NCBI GenBank assembly: GCA_020152595.1
Contig: JAIGNY010003053.1
Location: forward strand, 165,001 to 229,000
Length of the DNA stretch: 64,000 nt
Direction: 5' to 3'
From: Chiridota heheva
Taxonomy: Eukaryota; Echinodermata; Holothuroidea; Apodida; Chiridotidae
A program made the translations under genes and the position numbers. Positions 57,595-64,000 of the stretch are shown piece by piece. Numbering within the stretch: position 1 is the first letter of the stretch; every line of letters begins with the position of its first letter. The notes beneath the pieces were generated by a model. It worked only from the letters and a program-made list of their open reading frames with translations, had not been told where the DNA came from and made no database searches.

Positions 57595-57958
57595 ATTAAA
57601 AACAGACAAACTCTTAACAATCAAAAACACATATTTGGTGTCCGACTTGAAATAAAATAAACGCAGGGGAGATTTGACCCTTAGAATTACTTAAACACAT
57701 CAAGTCCTGCTATCTTAAAGACCCATAATGATTTACTGGATTTTTCCCCTTCCCCCTTAAGTTATGCTAATGCTTGTGGATTAATTTAGATTTTAAAAAC
57801 AACTTGTAAAAAAACTCATAAACTAGATTAAAAAAAATATATATATATATTACTTCTGGATTCTTTTATATTTTCAAAACTCCTGAAGCAAACAAGTAAG
57901 GAAGTTGTTGTAGATGGTTACAAAAAATTGTTTTGTCTGATTTTGATTTGATTTGCAG

Positions 57959-58084
57959 ATTCCCATTATACAACACAACTTCCTACCAGAACTGGGCAAA
58001 GTACTGAGGGAGCCATACCAGTGGGACGCACACTGCCATGCAGCTGGCACGTTGCGAAATTTAGCAGCAGGAAGCAAAACAAAG
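57959..58084 (+). CDS. VAC8: VAC8-like armadillo protein, internal exon H
   Basis: Coding exon of 126 nt. The acceptor is TTTGATTTGCAG ending at 57958 and the donor is GTGATT at 58085, a weaker GT. Phase 0 at both ends. It encodes HNFLPELGKVLREPYQWDAH, then CHAAGTLRNLAAGSKTK, an ARM repeat with the conserved CHA-TLRNLAA helix 3 found in yeast Vac8 (CHAVSTLRNLAASS). The frame is open throughout and joins exon G and exon I without a shift. Confidence 0.93.
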
Positions 58085-58193
58085 GTGATTAAAATAAGAA
58101 TAAGTAGCGTTTGTCTGAATTAGTTCCGGGCTCAGACATGTGACACAGAACAGTGGAGAAACCATTTTTTACAGTGCCAACTGCACCGCATCA

Positions 58194-58301
58194 CTAAGCG
58201 CCGTAACTTAGCGCTGAACTAAGCGTCACAATTAAGCGCCGTAACTAAGCGCCGTAACTAAGCGCCGTAACTAAGCGCCGTAACTAAGCGCCGTAACTAA
58301 G
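58194..58301. repeat. 13-bp tandem repeat, ~8 copies
   Basis: The unit is CTAAGCGCCGTAA, perfect in the last five copies and degenerate in the first three. Confidence 0.92.
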
Positions 58302-58329
58302 TGAAGTTACGAATTCCATTCAGTCCTGG

Positions 58330-58660
58330 AAGCAATACCAACCACCAAATACCTGAGTATACAACTCTCAGACAATTACATGCTAAAGCTAAATATTTAA
58401 TCTATCTAAGCCATTAGGCTCACAGAGCTGGTGCTTATCCCCGATTTCAATGGCGCATGCAGTTTAGAGTACATGACTCCACCTGAATGCGATGCCAGTC
58501 CATGGCAGATTAACTCTCCAGCAGTACTGGTACTCATTTACAGCTGAGTGGACTGAAGCAAGTAAAGTGTCTTGTTCAGGACACAATGCAGCACTCACGA
58601 CGAGAATCAAACTACCTTTCAGATACGAGCTAACTCCTTAACCATGAGCCTTTGTATTTC
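58330..58660 (-). mobile_element. Conserved-core SINE (minus strand)
   Basis: On the minus strand, from about 58655, GGCTCATGGTTAAGGAGTTA is an A-box-like head and GTAGTTTGATTCTCG a B box. These are followed by a core with CAAGACACTTTACTTGCTTC and AGTCCACTCAGCTGTAAATG then AGTACC. That core (GACACTTTA, CAGTCCACTCAGCTGTAAATG) is the shared central domain seen in SINEs of several animal phyla, of the Nin/core-domain type as I recall it. The tail runs to about 58330. Confidence 0.65.
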
Positions 58661-58798
58661 AGAAAAGTGCATATCCTGGAATAATTAGCAGACAGACAGC
58701 GTCACAACAAGTGGCACTTGTTAAAAGAAGCACTCGTCCCAAAAGTGAGGGCGTATTTTATTGGAGTCTACAGAATAATGCAGTACGTGTCTTGTGCA

Positions 58799-59838
58799 GG
58801 CTATATGTACACACACAATCATATAGCCTGTCTGGATTTGAATATTCATAGCTATATGTACACACACAATCATATAGCCTGTCTGGATTTGAATATTCAT
58901 AGCTATATGTACACACACAGTCATATAGCCTGTCTGGATATGAATATTCATAGCTGCAGTATATGTACACACACAATCATACAGCCTGTCTGGATTTGAA
59001 TATTCATAGCTATATGTACACACACAATCATACAGCCTGTCTGGATTTGAATATTCATAGCTATATGTACACACACAATCATATAGCCTGTCTGGATTTG
59101 AATATTCAAAGCTATATGTACACACACAATCATACAGCCTCTCTGGATTTGAATATTCATAGCTGCAGTATATGTACACACACAATCATATAGCCTGTCT
59201 GGATTTGAATATTCATAGCTATATGTACACATACAATCATACAGCCTCTCTGGATTTAAATATTCATAGCTATATGTACACACACAGTCATATAGCCTGT
59301 CTGGATATGAATATTCATAGCTATATGTACACACACACAATCATACAGCCTCTCTGGATTTAAATATTCATAGCTATATGTACACACACAATCATATAGC
59401 CTGTCTGGATTTGAATATTCATAGCTATATGTACACATACAATCATATAGCTTGTCTGGATTTGAATATTCATAGCTATATGTACACAAACAATCATACA
59501 GCCTCTTTGGATATGAATATTCATAGCTATATGTACACATACAATCATATAGCCTGTCTGGATTTGAATATTCAAAGCTATATGTACACGCACAATCATA
59601 CAGCCTCTCTGGATTTGAATATTCATAGCTGCAGTATATGTACACACACAATCATACAGCCTCTTTGGATATGAATATTCATAGCTATATGTACACATAC
59701 AATCATCTAGCCTGTCTGGATTTGAATATTAATAGCTATATGTACACACACAATCATACAGCCTCTTTGGATATGAATATTTATAGCTTTATGTACACAA
59801 ACAATCATACAGCCTCTTTGGATATAAATATTCATAGA
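58799..59838. repeat. 51-bp minisatellite, ~20 copies
   Basis: The unit is TATGTACACACACAATCATA, TAGCCTGTCTGGATTTGAAT, then ATTCATAGCTA. Every few units the end is GCTGCAGTA instead, near 58955, 59168 and 59637. A multi-unit block with the same variant order recurs, so higher-order duplication is likely. With a period of 17 codons, many frames of 60-150 codons are artefacts. Confidence 0.94.
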
Positions 59839-60625
59839 TTTGCTCTGCTGCCAATCATGACATAGGCCTAGGTGTGTAGTGTCATCGGCTGGTTGTCAGG
59901 ACTTAACAAATGCACAGAAAGTTATTTCGTTACTAATTTTTTCTTGTAAACGTGGTCACCCAATAAACTTTGCTTGGAAATGATGTCTTTTCATAGTTGG
60001 AACGCATTTTAATGGCCATTTGGTAATAATTCAGTAACGAGTTCTTAAGTTATTTCGTATAGTGTTGTCAGGCAAGTGTAACTTTAGGACATGTTTTGAA
60101 TAGAGATTTATTAGTCCAATGCTCATAGCTATACTTCACTGCATTAGCCACATCCCCCTGTGCTACTTTATCAAGCTTTAAGTTTAACGTAGGCCCAATA
60201 ATTTTGTTGCACGTACATACCGTTCCAAGGCCTATAACGTGTAAACACACAATGAGCGTTGAGAGAACTCAGCGAGTGAAAACATTTTTCATTGAGATTA
60301 AATCCATGGAAAAACAGATCATGAGATTTGATGTGGACGAAATGCCGGCAAATTATCACAGAAAAGTCTTCTCGGTCAGGGGCTCCTTTAAACAAACAAA
60401 CAAACAAATAAGTGTGCGTAATCTCTTGATTAACTACAGAGCAATTTGGTCAACTGTTTATGCAAAGTCGAGATTCTTTGCTACAACACCTTTTGAGGCA
60501 AATTCTAGAATATGCCAGCTGTGTAGGGATTCATTAACTAAGAAAACATTTTCAAAATTGAATATGCACAATTTTGAAAATAGCTCTAATGGCTATTCAA
60601 AGTTTGATTTAAAGGTTAAAGTTTT
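59839..60625 (+). other. Intron 8 sequence with an unexplained 144-codon open frame
   Basis: The frame 60204-60638 (+) is not low-complexity. It contains MRFDVDEMPANYHRKVFSVR and later FATTPFEANSRICQLC. It has no recognised domain, no flanking splice logic and AT-rich codons, and it runs into the palindrome at 60626. It could be a transposon-derived frame or chance. I do not call it a gene. Confidence 0.25.
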
Positions 60626-60767
60626 ATGGTTAATCTAGAGGATTAACCATACACCTTTAGATTACCACAGAATGGGGGTAAATGCAAGCGATGCACAGGG
60701 GCGTAGCCGAGCGCATCCAGCGTTAGCATATATCCCCGTTTTATGGTTAATCTGCTGGATTAACCAT
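60626..60767. other. Two near-identical 25-bp palindromes 117 bp apart
   Basis: ATGGTTAATC-TAGAG-GATTAACCAT (60626-60650) and ATGGTTAATC-TGCTG-GATTAACCAT (60743-60767). Each has a perfect 10-bp stem and a different 5-base loop. Both are preceded by TTTT. They may be terminal motifs of a small element, or preserved binding-site-like palindromes. Confidence 0.7.
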
Positions 60768-61289
60768 AGAAAATTATAGTTCAACCTTGTTCAATTATAC
60801 GGATTATTATTTTTATCCAACATTTTTATCTGAAGGGGAAAAATTACCAAAGAGATTAGAAGAAACATTTGAAAACGATAATATTATTTGTTACCAATTT
60901 TCATATGAATTCTCTTCCCCCAAAATAGCTACATGAATGCTCTCTGTAGTCACCAAACTCAGATCAACAACTAAAATTATGCATTGAAAAAATGTAACGC
61001 TGTCAAAATATAGCATTCATTTTCAGAAGAAAAGGTATTTAAATAAATCATGTTAAAAGCAATTGCTAATTAGTAGAGAATTTGTTATTTAAACCCCACT
61101 TTTATGAAATGGGAGAATATTGAAGACATAAAACCCAGAAAACAACCAGTAAAATGACCTTCCATGGTGGTATGATTGTGTTACTACTATGTTGTGTACA
61201 CTGAGAGCCTACGTTCTTGAATTTAAATGCTCATGTCTGGATGTTACTTTCAATAATTCTTTAACCCAATTGGATTATTTGGGATTTAA

Positions 61290-61489
61290 AGGAGCACTAG
61301 ACCGTCAAGTGAGAGTGGGTTTTTAGGGGGCCCAAAAAACCAAACAATTTTCTGGTCAATATTAATATTCAAGTGACCTTAGCCCTCACGTCGTCTGTGG
61401 GCTATGGGGGCATGAAGTTTATCAATGGGGATGATATATTTGTAAATTTTGCAAAAACAAGCGCCCTCACTTTTTGGTATAGTGCTCCT
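61290..61489. mobile_element. 200-bp TTAA-flanked MITE, AGGAGCAC termini
   Basis: TTAA 61286-61289 is followed by AGGAGCACTAGACCGTCAAG. The right end in reverse complement is AGGAGCACTATACCAAAAAG, then TTAA 61490-61493. The short frame at 61373 spanning its right end is not coding. It has the same AGGA-after-TTAA layout as the elements at 35403 and 40372. Confidence 0.8.
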
Positions 61490-61493
61490 TTAA

Positions 61494-62445
61494 AAACATT
61501 CTTAGAGCAAAAAGTAACATGTCTTAAAATCATTGCGGAATGTGAAACTGGAATAGGATTCATATTTGTACAGTAACTAAAATATCTTATGCTAGAGGCG
61601 TATGCTATATAAGATGCGCGGTAGTCCATGTTGTTGATTTGCACTGGATTTATCATGCCGGTGGCATCTGCAGATTTATGGTAAGATTCTTGGCGTGTTC
61701 AGACTGCACTTAATACAAAGTACAGCTGACTAGGCCTACTACATCTTTAATATGCAATGTATCATACATGATACATTTTATTTTTTATCTTTTAAGAAAT
61801 CGTTCGAAATTTCAATGCCTTAAAAAACATAATTTTGGCTGGACCTATCGGTAATGTTAGGTTTGGAGAGCGGAGTCATTGGGTATGGTAATTCGTTATA
61901 GATCTAAACCTTCTTGAAGCCTAGTTATTCATCATATACCCAAAAAATACTTTTGGATATACCGAGGGCTGCGTGAGGCTGCTAGCTAATGAGTAAACAA
62001 CAATCACAGACAGCATCAGCATACAAAACAGCTGGTCCCTTGTATGTGGCTGTCCTGTCATCGATGACAAGACCGCAAACTTTGTTGGCCCACAACAAGG
62101 TGCATATGCCGGAAGTACTTCCATTCAATTGTTGTTCAGTATCATATGTATGATAACAAAAGCCGTTCATTAAAGAAGTGGATTAACAACGGTTGTGAAC
62201 CAATCAGTGGGCTTCAAATCTCTAAAGTATACATGAACAATTTAATTAATTTATGCTAAAAAAATATTAATCTAATTTCTCCCCTAATTGTCAGTCACTG
62301 GAAATGATGGAAAAGTCTGTTCTTGCTAGAATTTGATTGGTCGTACGGTAAAGACGATAATATTTTTGATCAGAACTTGCTGCAAACCTTGAAATAATTT
62401 TCAGACGATTAAAAAAAAATATGATTTTCCATCAGAAAGTACCAT
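61494..62445 (+). other. Intron 8 sequence with an inverted copy of a dispersed repeat
   Basis: 62286-62343 is the inverted copy of 24285-24345. Nothing else recognised; minus-strand frames near 61921-62170 have no known domain. Confidence 0.45.
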
Positions 62446-62563
62446 GTTTACCTAGCAATACGTGACAAATTATTGATGAATTAGTTTATTTAGCAATACG
62501 TAACAAATTATTGATGAATTAGTTTACCTAGCAATACGTGACAAATTATTGATAAATTATTGA
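62446..62563. repeat. 38-bp tandem repeat, ~3 copies
   Basis: The unit has TAGCAATACGTGACAAATTA and TTGATGAATTAGTTTACC, at 62453, 62491 and 62529. Confidence 0.9.
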
Positions 62564-62648
62564 AATGCTGCAAATTGGTCCGTTTTCAACCAATTTTGTT
62601 TAATTTTTTGTAGCTCTAATGTTAATGTGTCTTAAAGATTATTGTTGA

Positions 62649-62785
62649 GGCGATGTGTTTATATGCGTTTTTAATGCACGGGCAAAGGACTTTGGCCCGT
62701 GTAGAATGGCCCGGCCTTAGGAGGGTCATTTGTGAATGCAAAGTCCTTTGACCCGTGCATTTAATACTTATATAAACACGATGCC
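62649..62785. mobile_element. Palindromic MITE-like element, 137 bp
   Basis: Left arm GGCGATGTGTTTATATGCG then AATGCACGGGCAAAGGACTT. The right arm in reverse complement is GGCATCGTGTTTATATAAG then AATGCACGGGTCAAAGGACT. Arms are ~47 bp and the loop ~43 bp. Part of the loop (TTGGCCCGTGTAGAATGGCC) adds an internal repeat. No clear target duplication. Confidence 0.7.
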
Positions 62786-62949
62786 AAAACATTCATCTTT
62801 TTATAAAGAAATTGTGTTAGATTTGTTTATAATGCGTAAAAAGAACTGAAAAGAATGAGAAAAGTTCACATATATTTTATCGCTTCATTAAAAAGATGAC
62901 CTGTTTTGAAAATTGAGTAAGCCAAGTAATGATGGTAGTGGTGTATAAC

Positions 62950-63050
62950 AGAATTTCATGAACAGACATGACAATGCAGAAACCCCATACAAATGTTATA
63001 ATTTCATGAACAGATATGACAATGCAGAAACTCCATAGAAATATTATAAT
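62950..63050. repeat. 47-bp two-copy tandem repeat
   Basis: ATTTCATGAACAGACATGAC then AATGCAGAAACCCCATA occurs at 62954 and, with few changes, at 63001. Confidence 0.88.
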
Positions 63051-63185
63051 CCATTGTAAAGCAATTTGTGTAACGTGGCCTCTGCATGTACCTTGTTGTT
63101 ATCTTAGTCCCTTCTGGGGAGTGCCTAGCTTTGCTCCTTACCCATTATTGAAAGACTAACAATGATTGTTTTCTTTTTTTTTTAG

Positions 63186-63300
63186 TTGATACTGGAGCAA
63201 GATGGTTTAGACAGCCTGATTGCAGCTTTCATTGCCAGCACGTCACCGGTGTCAGTTCAAACGGAGGTAACAGCTGCTCTCGCTGTTATAGCAGCCAATA
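63186..63300 (+). CDS. VAC8: VAC8-like armadillo protein, internal exon I (last in window)
   Basis: Coding exon of 115 nt. The acceptor is a T-rich tract ending TTTTTTTTAG at 63185 and the donor is GTAAGT at 63301. It enters in phase 0 and leaves in phase 1. It encodes LILEQDGLDSLIAAFIASTS, then PVSVQTEVTAALAVIAAN, an ARM repeat. Yeast Vac8 has SPVSVQSEISACFAILA in the matching place, near the end of its repeat domain. Remaining C-terminal exons and the stop codon are beyond the window. The 3' end and donor appear in duplicate downstream (see findings). Confidence 0.92.
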
Positions 63301-63809
63301 GTAAGTCAGTACTTTTCTTTGAATGCCTTTGCGTAACAGCCAAGAGTAAGTCAGTAGCTGTCTTTGAATGCCTTTGCATAAGGTCAAATGAAATGTATGT
63401 AAGTATTTGGTTGCCGACTGACTGTGCAATAAAAGTGCCTACCATTAACATTTAATAGTCATTTTCGAAAACAACCTAACATCAATTTGATAAAATCTGC
63501 ATATAAATCACAAACTTTTCTACTTTTCCCAAAGGTAAAAACATGTACATTTTAACGTTCGCTCGTTTTTCACTTAAAAAGGGGTTAAGCAAAATGTTTT
63601 TTTTTTAAATAATTATTTTCTTTACCAACTCAAGATTTTGAGAAAATAAAATCAGAAACAAAGGTTTTATTTTATTTTGGCCAAACTTGTGGTGTTGTTG
63701 CTAGTAGCACCCAATAGTAAGTCATCACTTTCGTATTCTTTGGATGCATAACTATGGTACGCAAAGCAGGTGAGTACTCAAGCTGCTCTGTATAGCTGTG
63801 GAAACAATA

Positions 63810-63977
63810 GAGTTAGACCTGACTGAGCCTCGAACGCGTGCGCTCTGCCAACTGAGCTGCCTGTTCTCCTATTAAGCTACTGATTGAATGGAGGAGTTAG
63901 ACCTGACTGAGCCTTGAACCCGTGCGCTCTGCCAACTGAGCTGCCTGTTCTCCTATTAAGCTACCGATTAAATGGGG
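63810..63977 (-). other. Two tandem 84-bp tRNA-like (SINE-like) units, minus strand
   Basis: On the minus strand each unit has GCAGCTCAGTTGGCAGAGCG, an A-box arm, followed after only a few bases by GGTTCAAGGCTCAG or GTTCGAGGCTCAG, a B-box-like arm. The anticodon arm is therefore absent. The two units start at 63810 and 63894 and are about 95% alike. They resemble a tRNA-derived SINE head with an internal deletion, then duplicated. Confidence 0.5.
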
Positions 63978-64000
63978 GGACATGCTACCTCTTCCGCAAT

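Noticed and set aside
58718..59865. Many 60-154-codon frames on both strands
   Set aside because: Artefacts of the 51-bp array (17 codons).

Overview
This 64-kb window is eukaryotic and comes from an animal genome, most likely a marine invertebrate. Echinoderm, hemichordate, cephalochordate and lophotrochozoan origins all remain possible, and I cannot fix the species. The evidence is spliced coding sequence with GT-AG introns of 1 to 22 kb, low gene density, non-LTR retrotransposon remnants, tRNA-derived SINE-like pieces, many foldback or TTAA-flanked miniature transposons, and a heavy minisatellite load. There are no bacterial-type operons, rRNA genes or CRISPR arrays.

One cellular gene is visible, on the + strand: the middle of an armadillo-repeat gene that I identify as a VAC8-like (vacuolar protein 8) orthologue. 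Nine consecutive internal exons (1664-1786, 3110-3229, 19176-19298, 41134-41256, 50401-50609, 55470-55515, 56589-56722, 57959-58084, 63186-63300) join with consistent phases into 1,119 nt, or 373 codons, with no stop. Neither the start codon nor the stop codon is in the window. About one ARM repeat is encoded per exon, and the first four exons are 120-123 nt long with phase-1 junctions. Coding sequence is under 2% of the window.

Everything else is intron. Intron 2 (15.9 kb) holds an old 5.8-kb inverted-repeat element (5339-11121), a 41-bp minisatellite, a dispersed repeat split by a 1.06-kb TTAA-flanked element, a C-rich array and a 42-bp array ending just before exon 3. Intron 3 (21.8 kb) holds 24-, 20-, 35-, 53-, 16- and 40-bp arrays. 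The 53-bp array, 6.7 kb overall, was invaded by a 5'-truncated I-clade LINE with a visible target duplication and then by a composite piggyBac-like MITE at a TTAA. Intron 4 (9.1 kb) holds 14-, 17- and 26-bp arrays, a second LINE fragment and internal duplications. Introns 5 to 8 hold 20-, 21-, 34-, 40-, 13- and 51-bp arrays, several MITEs, a conserved-core SINE and hairpins.

The recurring theme is TTAA-targeted miniature transposons of at least three terminal types: CCCTTACTCTACCA, AGGA..., and CCTTTC.AGG. Some sit end to end sharing one TTAA. Alongside them, unrelated tandem repeats occupy roughly 19-20 kb. Almost all long open frames other than the exons are artefacts of tandem repeats whose period is a multiple of three. 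I found no convincing new biochemical system. The most unusual items are the composite MITE family, the nested datable insertions, the large inverted-repeat element, and the duplicated splice donors after the last exon.
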